This document shows, in pieces, positions 20,301-28,032 of a stretch of 64,000 bases of DNA. The DNA lies in assembly GCF_003148475.1 (NCBI RefSeq), contig NZ_QGGG01000002.1:388171-452170 (forward strand), read 5' to 3'. The notes below the pieces were generated by a model. The model did no database searches and was not told where the DNA came from. It saw only the letters and a program-made list of their open reading frames with translations. A program made the translations under genes and the position numbers. Source of the DNA: Pseudaminobacter salicylatoxidans. GTDB lineage: Bacteria > Pseudomonadota > Alphaproteobacteria > Rhizobiales > Rhizobiaceae. The first letter of the stretch is position 1. Each line of letters starts with the position of its first letter.

Positions 20301-23300
20301 AGGCCGCGCCATGCTGGCCCGCACGCTTGAGGAAGACCTGCAAAAGCTCTCGGAAAGCCGCTCCGGCATCGACGGGCTGGTGGCCGGTCAGGTCGAGAAG
20401 CTGGCCGAAGGCCGCGACATCCTGCGCCGCGCGCTGGAGTCCGACCTGCACAAGCTCGCCGGCGCGCGCGCCGAAATCGACGGGCTCGTCACCGCGCAGG
20501 TGGAGAAGATCGCCGAAGGCCGCAACGTGCTGTCGCAGGCGCTGGAAGCCGACATGGCCCGGATCGCCGAAGGCCGCTCAGGCGTGGACGAGATCATCGC
20601 AGCCCATATCGGTCGCCTCTCCGACGGCCGCGATATGCTGACCCAGGCGCTGGACAACGATCTCACCCGCCTTGCCGAAACGCGTCGCGAGATCGACGAG
20701 GCCGTCACCACGCATATCCAGCTCATCGCCGACAAGCGCATCGACATTTCCGACGCGCTGGCCTCCGACGTCGAGAAGATCGAGGAAGCTTTCCGTCGCC
20801 AGACCGGCGTCATCGAAGAGCGCACCAGCACGATGGAGCGCGCCCTCACCCTCGGCGTCGACAATGTCCGACAGGTGCTGGAAGGCAGCGCCATTTCGGT
20901 TGCCGGCGCGCTGCGTGAAAAGGTCCTGGAAGTCACCGCCCTCCTCAATGAGGAAGCCGGCAAGTCCTTCACGGACGCCGACCGCCAGATCGCGGCCCGC
21001 GCCGAACAGACCGCCGCCGCCCTGCTCGCCCGCGCCAACGACATCACCCGCGCCTTCGAGGAAGCGGACGGCCGCATGGCTGCGCGCGCGGAGGAAACGT
21101 CCGGCGCATTGCTCGCCCGCGCCGGCGACATCACCCGCGCCTTCGAGGAAGCGGATGGCCGCCTCGCCGCCCGCGCCGAGGAAACGGCGGGTGCGCTGAT
21201 GGCCCGGACCGGCGACATCGCCCGCGCCTTCGAAGAGGCGGACAATCGCCTGGCCGCGCGTACACAGGAAGCCTCGGGCGCGCTCATCCAGCAGGCCGAG
21301 GAAGCGGTTGGAACGATCGCGGCCAAGGCCGGCGACATCGTGCGCACCTTCGACGATGCCGATCAGAAGCTTGTGGCCCGCGCGGTGGAAACCGCCAACT
21401 CGCTGGCCGCCCGCGCCGGCGACATCCTCGCCAATTTCGAGAGCGCCGACCAGAAGCTGAGCCAGCGCATCGGCGAATCCGCCGAGGCCCTGGCCGCCCG
21501 CGCCGCCGAACTCGGCCGCATCTTCGACGCCGCGGACCAGCAGTTCATCTCGCGCATCAACGATGGGGCGACCACGCTCGGTGCCCGCGCCGTCGAGATC
21601 GTCCGCAACTTCGAGGAGGCCGACGAGCGGCTGGCGTCCCGCGTCACCGAGACGGCGGAAGCCCTCACCGTGCGCGCTTCCGAGATCGGCCAGATCTTCG
21701 AAACCGCGGACCAGCGCATCGCTGCTCGCATCAGCGACGGTTCCTCGCTCATCGGCTCGCACATCTCCGGCATCGCCAATGTGCTGTCCGAAACCGAGAG
21801 CCGCGTGGTGGCCCGCGCCCAGCAGACCGCGGAGGAACTGGAAAATCGCACCAAGGCGATCGAGACGACGCTTTCCAACGCCGACCAGCGCTTTGCCTCC
21901 GGCATCGAGGCCGTGGCCGCGCGTGTGGACGAGCATGTTGCGCGCGCCGAAAATCGCCTCGCTTCCAGCGCCGAGACCGTCGGGCAGAAGCTCACCGAGC
22001 AGGTCTCGCAGGCCGAAGCCCAGCTCGTTGCGCGCGCCGACACCATCGCGGAGACCTTCACGGCTGTCGGCCAGCATATCGGCCACAGCACCAACGAAGC
22101 TGCCCGCACCATCGGCGCGAACACGCGCGAGCTGAACCAGATGCTCGCCGAGCGCTCGGCCGAAATCTCGAAGATCCTCGACGAGAACGCGCGGCCGCTG
22201 GTGGATCGTTTCGCCGAGACCGGCGACGACCTGCAACGCGGTCTGGAACAGGCGACCCAGCGCGCCACCGAGCGTCTGCGCACGGAAAATGCCGCACTGG
22301 TCAACGCCCTCGCCAACCGCACGGCCGAAACCCTGTCGGCGGTGGAAGGCGCGCGCACCAACCTCGCCGAGAACGTCAGCGACCTGATCGGCAAGCTCTC
22401 CCTGTCGAGCGCACAGCTCAACGACCTGATCGAGAAGGCCGCCGGCAATCTCGCCAATGTCGATGAGCGCCTTGTCGGCAGCACGCAGGCCTTCGCCGCC
22501 ACGACCGAGAAGGCTGCGCAGACCTTCGCAAGTTCGGCGCGACTGGTGGATTCCAACGCCACCCGCCTTACCGAACTGTCTTCCAACACGCTCAAGGAAG
22601 TGGCATCCATCGCGACCCGCTTCGACGAGCACAGCCGCCTGCTTTCCAGCGCGTCCGAGCTGCTGGGTTCCGCACAGAACAACCTCGAGCACACGCTCGA
22701 GCGCCAGTCCTCGCTGGAGGATCTGGCCGTTGGGCTGGTCAAGAAGTCGGAAGACCTCGAACGCGTCATGAAGTCCTTCGAGAACCTTGTCGGCAAGGCG
22801 CTCGAAAAGGCGGAAGACCGCACGCTCGCCTCTACCGACAAGATCCGCAGCGCGATCTCCGAGGTCGTGGATTCGGCCACCAAGCGTTTCGCCGATGCGA
22901 CCGAGGAGATGCGCCGCACGGCAAGCTCCATCAAGAGCGAACTCGACCAGACGCGCGCTGAGTTGAAGAAGGGCGTGCTCGACATGCCCGAGGAAGCCAA
23001 GCAGTCCACCACGGCCATGCGTCGCGCCGTGACCGAGCAGATCAACGCGCTCAAGGAGCTTTCGGACATCGTCGCGAAGTCCGGCCGCACGGTTGACGTT
23101 TCCACGCGTCAGCCCGAGCCGCGCCGCCCGGCGCCTGCACCGGCTCCCGCAGCGCCGCGCGCGCCGGCTTCCGATGCGCCGCTGCGCGGCACGCTGGAAA
23201 TGGAACGCGCCCCGGCACCGGTTCCCGCACGCCCGCAGCAAGGCAATGCCGCGCCGCGTTCGGGAGGATGGGTGCGCGACCTGCTTACCGGCGCGTCGCG

Positions 23301-23715
23301 TGATGACGCCGCGCGCCCGGCATCCGTCGCGGAAGCCCCTCGCCCCGTGACCAGCCAGCGCTCACCGGCCCATGTGGTGGAATCGCTGAATTCGCTGTCG
23401 GTCGACATCGCCCGCGCGATTGACCACGAGGCGTCGATCGAGCTGTGGAACCGCTATCGCCGCGGCGAGCGCGACGTCTTCACCCGCCGCCTCTACACGC
23501 TCAAGGGCCAGCAGACCTTCGACGAAATCCGCCGCAAATATCAGGCGGATGGCGAGTTCCGTGCCGCCGTCGATCGCTACTGCGAAGACTTCGAAAAACT
23601 GCTCAAGGACGTCTCGCGCAACGATGCCGACAACGTCATGACGCAGACCTATCTCTCGTCCGACACCGGCAAGGTCTACACCATGCTTGCCCACGCAAGC
23701 GGCCGGCTTCGGTAG
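17305..23715 (+). CDS. giant coiled-coil growth-pole ring protein (GPR/RgsE-like)
   Basis: 2136 residues from ATG 17305 (AGGGTAACGG upstream). N-terminal acidic cytoplasmic part with a Pro/Ala stretch (about 65-95), two membrane helices (about 125-147 and 163-187), then roughly 1700 residues of almost unbroken charged amphipathic helix, a Pro/Ala linker (about 1930-2000), and a compact conserved C-terminal domain (about 2015-2136). Within the helix are an array of 36-residue units (about 530-1150), including three near-identical copies at 755-862, and an array of 29-residue units (about 1230-1450). Size, two N-terminal helices and apolipoprotein-like repeats match Agrobacterium GPR and Sinorhizobium RgsE, which form a ring at the growing pole and are needed for polar growth. 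Orthology is inferred from architecture. Confidence 0.85.
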   Translation: MAKKSSVTQNLDLDVAKELEEALDFDLAAGADELDIAASMEDLEAQISQAADELARESRAEKMAQNATPAPAARPASQPAPAATDLRPVETSPARPNGLSPANDDQQRDYRTMLNGINRRSSGGIYWMIAVLSLLWVGGGFLLANVLFTPPLLEIRSIQQVLAQPYLILLGVATIVPIILFWAFAAMIRRAQEMRLAAQSMTEVAFRLAEPENLAQDRIMTVGQAVRREVAAMGEGIERTLARAVELETLVHTEVNQIERSYSENESRIRSLVDGLGVEREAVVTHAERVRASIAGAHETLRDELDSAGDVIRQNILNASTKLSMTITDSGDSLIDRINESGSSIFDSIDQRLDAMGDRITTSGEAFASLLDTRIAKLTQSTDDMTRSLSELLDDRTAGMVSLLGGAARNLNTEFETNLKAIENTLAERGQALISEFQTRAEALDTGTQKLNAALEARARQINETLVERAREIATTFTDGNQNLSTMIEEGRARIGAQMADMVMSTSSMLEARASDFAGRLESARNLVSNAFDADLQKLEEARRDIDDTVSAHASRFAETGERITSTLQADLARFEESRAGIDEAVSLQVLKLAEGRTMISQALDEDLRKINESRATIDASLGEHLERLAESRAGLARALTEDSHKLTETRANIDEMVTGHIGKLSEGRNILSRAMESDLGKLSEARTQIDELVAGQVSKLAEGRDVLSRALEADLGKIDEGRAGIDRLIDGQLEKLDEGRARLTRALEDDLNKLAESRSSIDGLVAGQVEKLAEGRDILKRALEADLDKLAESRSSIDGLVAGQVEKLAEGRDILRRALEADLNKLAESRSSIDGLVAGQVEKLAEGRDILRRALEQDLATIDDMVKRHADQLDEKRRMLTSSLESDLARLAESHSSIEGVVSTQLERLTHGRDVLTRALEADISNIEGLIAAQADKLVEGRKLLSQALEADVASLDNLVAGQAEKVGESRNVLTQALEADIASIEGLIASQTRRLEEGRAMLARTLEEDLQKLSESRSGIDGLVAGQVEKLAEGRDILRRALESDLHKLAGARAEIDGLVTAQVEKIAEGRNVLSQALEADMARIAEGRSGVDEIIAAHIGRLSDGRDMLTQALDNDLTRLAETRREIDEAVTTHIQLIADKRIDISDALASDVEKIEEAFRRQTGVIEERTSTMERALTLGVDNVRQVLEGSAISVAGALREKVLEVTALLNEEAGKSFTDADRQIAARAEQTAAALLARANDITRAFEEADGRMAARAEETSGALLARAGDITRAFEEADGRLAARAEETAGALMARTGDIARAFEEADNRLAARTQEASGALIQQAEEAVGTIAAKAGDIVRTFDDADQKLVARAVETANSLAARAGDILANFESADQKLSQRIGESAEALAARAAELGRIFDAADQQFISRINDGATTLGARAVEIVRNFEEADERLASRVTETAEALTVRASEIGQIFETADQRIAARISDGSSLIGSHISGIANVLSETESRVVARAQQTAEELENRTKAIETTLSNADQRFASGIEAVAARVDEHVARAENRLASSAETVGQKLTEQVSQAEAQLVARADTIAETFTAVGQHIGHSTNEAARTIGANTRELNQMLAERSAEISKILDENARPLVDRFAETGDDLQRGLEQATQRATERLRTENAALVNALANRTAETLSAVEGARTNLAENVSDLIGKLSLSSAQLNDLIEKAAGNLANVDERLVGSTQAFAATTEKAAQTFASSARLVDSNATRLTELSSNTLKEVASIATRFDEHSRLLSSASELLGSAQNNLEHTLERQSSLEDLAVGLVKKSEDLERVMKSFENLVGKALEKAEDRTLASTDKIRSAISEVVDSATKRFADATEEMRRTASSIKSELDQTRAELKKGVLDMPEEAKQSTTAMRRAVTEQINALKELSDIVAKSGRTVDVSTRQPEPRRPAPAPAPAAPRAPASDAPLRGTLEMERAPAPVPARPQQGNAAPRSGGWVRDLLTGASRDDAARPASVAEAPRPVTSQRSPAHVVESLNSLSVDIARAIDHEASIELWNRYRRGERDVFTRRLYTLKGQQTFDEIRRKYQADGEFRAAVDRYCEDFEKLLKDVSRNDADNVMTQTYLSSDTGKVYTMLAHASGRLR
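19567..19890 (+). repeat. three near-identical in-frame 108-bp tandem repeats
   Basis: Units at 19567-19674, 19675-19782 and 19783-19890 each encode 36 residues of the form LAESRSSIDGLVAGQ plus VEKLAEGRDIL plus RRALEADL and a Lys-ending linker. Differences between units are mostly synonymous (for example CTTGCC versus CTGGCC). A related unit recurs at 20347-20454 after more diverged ones. Confidence 0.9.
20990..21660 (+). repeat. array of 29-residue (87-bp) repeats in the growth-pole gene
   Basis: Units of the pattern AARAEETSGALLARAG plus DITRAFEEADGRL recur every 87 bases (for example the GAC/GAT-GGC codons at 21067 and 21154). The array is more diverged downstream (to about residue 1450) than at its start. 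Confidence 0.75.
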
Positions 23716-23736
23716 GAGAGATACAAGAGAGAACTG

Positions 23737-23764
23737 AAAAGGCGGGAAATTTTCCCGCCTTTTT
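23737..23764 (+). terminator. Rho-independent terminator after gpr
   Basis: Stem AAAAGGCGGGA / TTCCCGCCTTTT with a short A/T loop, followed by T5; 22 bases after the gpr stop. Confidence 0.88.
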
Positions 23765-23878
23765 CGTTGGTTGTTCTTGGGCGACCCGGAAGTCCTTCCG
23801 TCTGAAAGAAAGACGCGCGAAACCGCACGCGCGGACCACGCCTGCCGAGCGACGAAATCAACGGCTTTGGGTGAAACT

Positions 23879-24565
23879 TCAGATGCTGGTATCGGTCCAG
23901 GCGACGATCTGCAGCGCCGCATCACCAAATGCACGGTCGAGCGCGCGCATATAGGCATCATTGCCGCTGCCGCTTACCCGTGCGCTGGCGGTGAAGCTGC
24001 GCGAGGCGCGCACTTCGCCGTTGCGGTCGTTCAGCAGCCGCACGAACAGCTCGATCTCGGCATTGCTGGAACCGTCGACATGCACCTGGAAGCTGCGCAG
24101 TTCCACGATGACCTGATAGTCGATCGCCAGCCCCTCGCCCGGCAGGCCGACACCGGCGAAAGCGCCGGAATGCTGGAACGTCTCGGCAAGCCGCGCCTGG
24201 ACGATACGCGGCAGGCGGTCCGCCCACTGCGCGCCCTTCAGATATTCAATCACGCCGGAGGTGCGCTTGATGACGACGTTCTGCCCGTCCAGCGCCTTGA
24301 GCGCCGACGGCTCGGCTATGAGTATCTGCATGCGCTTGCGCGCATGTTTTTCCGGGCTGGAGGGCGCTGTCAGTTCATAGGTGTCGAGCGGAGCCGGGCC
24401 ACCGCCCGGCAGCAACGCGCAGCCCGAAAGCGCCAGCGCAACCGCTCCCCCCGCCATGAATTGCACTGCCTTCACCGCAAGTCCCGTCCCCAAGATGTCC
24501 CTCCGGCTTCTGCCGGTGCCTGTTGTCGGCCTGCCCTTCTTCGAATGGGCGGCCGTCGGTGTCAA
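23879..24565 (-). CDS. ABC-type transport auxiliary lipoprotein (PqiC/DUF330-like) of the Mla-type operon
   Basis: 228 residues from TTG 24565, whose TTGA overlaps the stop of the upstream MCE gene, indicating translational coupling. The N-terminus has Arg-Arg and a hydrophobic stretch ending in lipobox ALSGC (about residue 49), then a mature domain of the ABC_trans_aux family (TYEL, EPSALKAL, WADRLPRIVQARL, and a beta-rich end). These outer-membrane-anchored lipoproteins accompany MCE/ABC lipid transporters (PqiC in E. coli). Last gene of the permease-ATPase-MCE-lipoprotein operon. Confidence 0.85.
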   Translation of the reverse strand: MTPTAAHSKKGRPTTGTGRSRRDILGTGLAVKAVQFMAGGAVALALSGCALLPGGGPAPLDTYELTAPSSPEKHARKRMQILIAEPSALKALDGQNVVIKRTSGVIEYLKGAQWADRLPRIVQARLAETFQHSGAFAGVGLPGEGLAIDYQVIVELRSFQVHVDGSSNAEIELFVRLLNDRNGEVRASRSFTASARVSGSGNDAYMRALDRAFGDAALQIVAWTDTSI

Positions 24566-25935
24566 CGTCGCGCGCGTCCGTCATACTGGCGCACTGTACC
24601 CTCTCCACCGGTAATGATGCGCTGCGGATTCCGCTCCAGATCGGTAATGGCCTGCTCGATGCGATTGATCGAGCGACGACCGTCGCGCACGAACGATTCG
24701 ACGTCACGCAAGCCTGAACCCGAAAACTGCTGCAGTCCACCCAGAATGGCGCTCAGATGCTGGTTCAGCGTATCGGCAACCTGCTTGAAGGATTTCAGCG
24801 TCGATGAAGCTTCGGCCATGACGCCTTCCGTCTGGCCGGAACCGAGCAGCTTGTCGACCTTGAGCAGAATGCCGTCCACCCGCACCGATGCCGCATTCAG
24901 GCGATGAGCCAGCTCGGTCGCGTCGGACACCATCTTGTCGATGTCGTTGGCCCGATCGCCGAACGTCTCTGTGACCTTGGCGATGTCGGCTGCGGCGCGA
25001 TTTGCATTGCGGCTCGCGTTCTCGAAATTGTCGAGCGTCGTGCGCACGGTGTCGGGCTTCACGCTCTCGAGAATGCCGTCAACCTTGGCAAGCGTGTCGG
25101 TGCCCTGCTGCGCGAAGCTGTTGACGGAGCTTACGGTCTTCTCCACCCCGGTGATGATCTCGTCCAGTTGCTTGCTGTTCTCGCTGAGTTCCTGCGTGAA
25201 CTTCTGCACATTGGTGACGATCTGCGCGACCTTTTCCCTGTCCACCGAGCGCAGCAGGTCTTCGGCCGCATTGAGCGTTCCTTCCAGCTTGCCAGAAACG
25301 CCGGCGAGCTCCTGTGACAGCTTGCTGACATTGTCGAGGAAACGATCCACGCCCTCGGCATTGCGTCCGAGCGCTTCGGAAAACTTCTCGACATTGGTCA
25401 CCGTTTGCGTCAGCGGCCCGCGCACGTCGCCGGCGAAACCTTCGACCTGATTGAGGACGTGATCCGCCCTCTTGAAAATGTCCTGCGCGGTTTGCAGCAG
25501 ATTGGTGACGGCGGATGGATTGGCGGTGATCTCCGCAATCTTGCCCTGCGCTTCCGCCTCGTCGAGCAGGTTCGGCTCGCGCGGATCGGCTCCCTTGAGC
25601 TCGATATTGGCCTGGCCCGTCAGGTTCGCCAGCCCGATATCGGCCTGCGTGGATTTGGTGATCGGCGTCAGCCTGTCGATCTCTGTATCGGCGATCGCCA
25701 CGGTCGGGTTTTGGACGTCGATGAAAACCCGACGCACATCGCCCACCTTGACGCCATTGAACATGACGATGCTGCCACGCGTCAGGCCGGAAGCCGAGCC
25801 GGGGATACGCACGCGCAACATGGCCGTCTCGCCCCTCTCCCCGATCGCCGCCGTCCAGTAGACGAAGGCAAAGGCGGCAAGAATTGCAACGACCGTGAAA
25901 ATTCCGACGATGACGTAATTGGCTCTGGTTTCCAT
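24562..25935 (-). CDS. MlaD-like MCE-domain lipid-transport protein
   Basis: 457 residues. Single N-terminal membrane helix (about 8-28), one MCE domain (about 38-118; GSASGLTRGSIVMFNGVKVGDV is the start of the core), then about 300 residues of amphipathic helix with heptad-like periodicity, predicted to cross the periplasm or form a needle. MlaD proteins assemble as hexamers on the permease MlaE and carry phospholipids between inner and outer membranes. The helical tail is much longer than in E. coli MlaD (183 residues) and is the usual alphaproteobacterial form. Gene order with ATPase and permease supports the assignment. Confidence 0.92.
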   Translation of the reverse strand: METRANYVIVGIFTVVAILAAFAFVYWTAAIGERGETAMLRVRIPGSASGLTRGSIVMFNGVKVGDVRRVFIDVQNPTVAIADTEIDRLTPITKSTQADIGLANLTGQANIELKGADPREPNLLDEAEAQGKIAEITANPSAVTNLLQTAQDIFKRADHVLNQVEGFAGDVRGPLTQTVTNVEKFSEALGRNAEGVDRFLDNVSKLSQELAGVSGKLEGTLNAAEDLLRSVDREKVAQIVTNVQKFTQELSENSKQLDEIITGVEKTVSSVNSFAQQGTDTLAKVDGILESVKPDTVRTTLDNFENASRNANRAAADIAKVTETFGDRANDIDKMVSDATELAHRLNAASVRVDGILLKVDKLLGSGQTEGVMAEASSTLKSFKQVADTLNQHLSAILGGLQQFSGSGLRDVESFVRDGRRSINRIEQAITDLERNPQRIITGGEGTVRQYDGRARR

Positions 25936-25949
25936 AAGCGGCTTTGGTT

Positions 25950-26771
25950 CTATCCCCTTGCAGTCAAATCGAGCTGTCGTGCGCGCTTACCACGAAAGTA
26001 AGACTTCACCCACGGTTCCTCGCTGGCAAGCATGTCTTCGATGGTGCCTTCCACCAATACCTTTTTCTTGCCGAGAACGGCAATTCGGTCACACACGGCA
26101 AACAGGCTGTCGAGATCGTGCGTGACCATGTAGACGGTGAGCCCCATCGTATCGCGCAGCTTGGAGACGAGTTCGTCGAACTCGGCAGCGCCGATGGGGT
26201 CGAGGCCCGAAGTGGGTTCGTCGAGGAAGACGATGTCCGGATCGAGCGACAGAGCGCGCGCCAGCGCGGCGCGCTTGATCATGCCGCCCGAAAGCTCCGA
26301 GGGGAATTTCTGGGCGGCGTCGCGCGGCAGGCCGACAAGCTCGATCTTGAGCAGCGCCAGTTCGTCCATCAGCCGCTTGGGCAGATCGAGATATTCGCGC
26401 ATCGGCACCTGGACATTCTCCAGAACCGTCAGGGCCGAAAACAGCGCGCCATGCTGGAACAGCACGCCCAGACGCATGTCCAGCCGCATCCGCTCCAGCT
26501 CGCTGGCCTTGTCCACATCGACACCGAAGATGCGGATCGTGCCGGAGCGCCTCCTGGTCAGGCCGAGAATCGCACGCAACAGGACCGACTTGCCCGCGCC
26601 CGATGCCCCCACGAAACCGAGGATTTCACCGCGCCGGATGTCCAGCGACAGATTGTCGAGCACGACATTGTCGCCGAAGGCGACAGTAACGTTGTGCGCC
26701 GACAGGACAATGTCGTCGTCGCCTCGCTGAACCGCTCCGCTCGTCGCCTGTGTTGCCTGCTGCCCGGTCAT
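25950..26771 (-). CDS. MlaF-like ABC transporter ATP-binding protein
   Basis: 273 residues from ATG 26771, which has GAGGT 5 bases before it and leaves 7 bases after the permease stop; an upstream in-frame ATG (26819) would overlap the permease by 41 bases. Walker A GASGAGKS, signature ELSGGMIKRAALARA and Walker B IVFLDEPTSGLDP are intact. The variant signature with GGMIKR is typical of MlaF-type ATPases. It powers the MlaE-type permease encoded just upstream. Confidence 0.94.
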   Translation of the reverse strand: MTGQQATQATSGAVQRGDDDIVLSAHNVTVAFGDNVVLDNLSLDIRRGEILGFVGASGAGKSVLLRAILGLTRRRSGTIRIFGVDVDKASELERMRLDMRLGVLFQHGALFSALTVLENVQVPMREYLDLPKRLMDELALLKIELVGLPRDAAQKFPSELSGGMIKRAALARALSLDPDIVFLDEPTSGLDPIGAAEFDELVSKLRDTMGLTVYMVTHDLDSLFAVCDRIAVLGKKKVLVEGTIEDMLASEEPWVKSYFRGKRARQLDLTARG

Positions 26772-26778
26772 CCGCACC

Positions 26779-27954
26779 TCAGAAACCGATGGAGGCGAAG
26801 AAGATGGCGAATGCGCCATCCAGCACGATGACGATGAAGATCGACTTCACCACGGACGCGGTGACATGCTCGCCCAGCGATTCGGCGCTGCCGCCGACCT
26901 TCAACCCTTCGACCGAGGCGATGATGCCAATGATCATCGCCATGAACGGCGCCTTGATCAGCCCGGTCAAAACCGTTCCGACATCGATGCCGACCCGCAG
27001 CCGGTCGATGAATGCCGCCGGGGTGATGCCGGAATAAAACCACGAAATGACAATGGCGCCGCCCAACGCCGCGAAATCGGCGATGATGGTAAGGCAGGGC
27101 AAGGCGATCACCAGCGCTACCAGCCGCGGAAACACCAGGACGCCGACCGGATTGAGGCCGATGACCTTCAGCGCATCGACCTCCTCGCGCATGCGCATGG
27201 AGCCGATTTCGGCGGTGATGGCGCTTCCCGAGCGGCCGGCGACCATGATCGCGGTCATCAGCACGCCCAGTTCGCGCAGCACCAGGATGCCGACCAGATC
27301 GACCACGAAAATCTCGGCGCCGAAATAGCGGAGCTGGAATGCGCCCTGCTGCGCCACGATCGCGCCCACGATGGTGGACATCAGCAACACGACCGGCACC
27401 GCGCCGACGCCCATCTTGTCGATCTGATTGAAGATGGCCGCGATGTTGACGGCGTGGCCGCGCCCGAGCTTCATCTGCGCGCCGCGGATGGTGGACCCCA
27501 ATATGTTCATGGCCGCGAGGAAATCGTCGCGCATGGAATAAACCCCGCGCCCGACCGTCTCGAAGAAGGCGATGAGGAAATTCGGCTCCTGCCGCGCGGG
27601 AACGGGCTCGCCGCGCTGCGTCGCCTCGTGCACTGCGTCCAGAAGGATCGCCGCCTCTTGGCTCTGCCCCTCAAGCGTGAGGCCGGAGCCCTGCGCCGCG
27701 CGCGCGGTGACGAGCCTTTCGACCAGCCAGGCGCCGGCCGTGTCGATCTTCTCGACCTGCGACAGGTCGAGGGTCAGGGGAGCCTCACCGTGCTCCGCCT
27801 CCAGCTTGCGCATGTCCGCGTCGACGGAGGCAACGGTCCTTGTCGTCCATTCTCCGGTCAGCGCATAATCGGCCGCGCCGCCCCGCTCCAGCGCAACCAC
27901 GCGCGGCGGGTTCTCTTTGGCGCTGACCGCCTTCGTGTCGGCATTGATCACCAT
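26779..27954 (-). CDS. MlaE-like ABC permease with N-terminal STAS domain
   Basis: 391 residues. Residues about 20-115 form a STAS domain (LDLSQVEKIDTAGAWLVERL), equivalent to the separate E. coli MlaB regulator; residues about 150-391 are the MlaE permease with five to six helices (GALPV-like core, RELGVLMTAIMVAGRSGSA, EEVDALKVIGLNP). The fusion means one gene supplies both MlaB- and MlaE-type functions. First gene of a four-gene leftward operon; the divergent epimerase gene begins 78 bases away. Confidence 0.93.
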   Translation of the reverse strand: MVINADTKAVSAKENPPRVVALERGGAADYALTGEWTTRTVASVDADMRKLEAEHGEAPLTLDLSQVEKIDTAGAWLVERLVTARAAQGSGLTLEGQSQEAAILLDAVHEATQRGEPVPARQEPNFLIAFFETVGRGVYSMRDDFLAAMNILGSTIRGAQMKLGRGHAVNIAAIFNQIDKMGVGAVPVVLLMSTIVGAIVAQQGAFQLRYFGAEIFVVDLVGILVLRELGVLMTAIMVAGRSGSAITAEIGSMRMREEVDALKVIGLNPVGVLVFPRLVALVIALPCLTIIADFAALGGAIVISWFYSGITPAAFIDRLRVGIDVGTVLTGLIKAPFMAMIIGIIASVEGLKVGGSAESLGEHVTASVVKSIFIVIVLDGAFAIFFASIGF

Positions 27955-28032
27955 GGTCGCCTGTCTTATCCCGTCAGGGTGAGTCTGTCACTTTCGTCCG
28001 GCGGATGCTTTGAAACGCAAAGGAAGAAAAAC

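Noticed and set aside
19567-20454. Possible CRISPR-like array
   Set aside because: Repeats are contiguous, in frame and have no spacers; they encode helix units.
18115-23241. Long minus-strand frames (778 and 887 codons)
   Set aside because: Antisense to the growth-pole gene; they look repetitive only because the coding repeats are.
26866-28032. 5' extension of the dipeptide epimerase frame
   Set aside because: Lies antisense over the MlaE-type permease; the family's N-terminus starts at ATG 28033 with a ribosome site.
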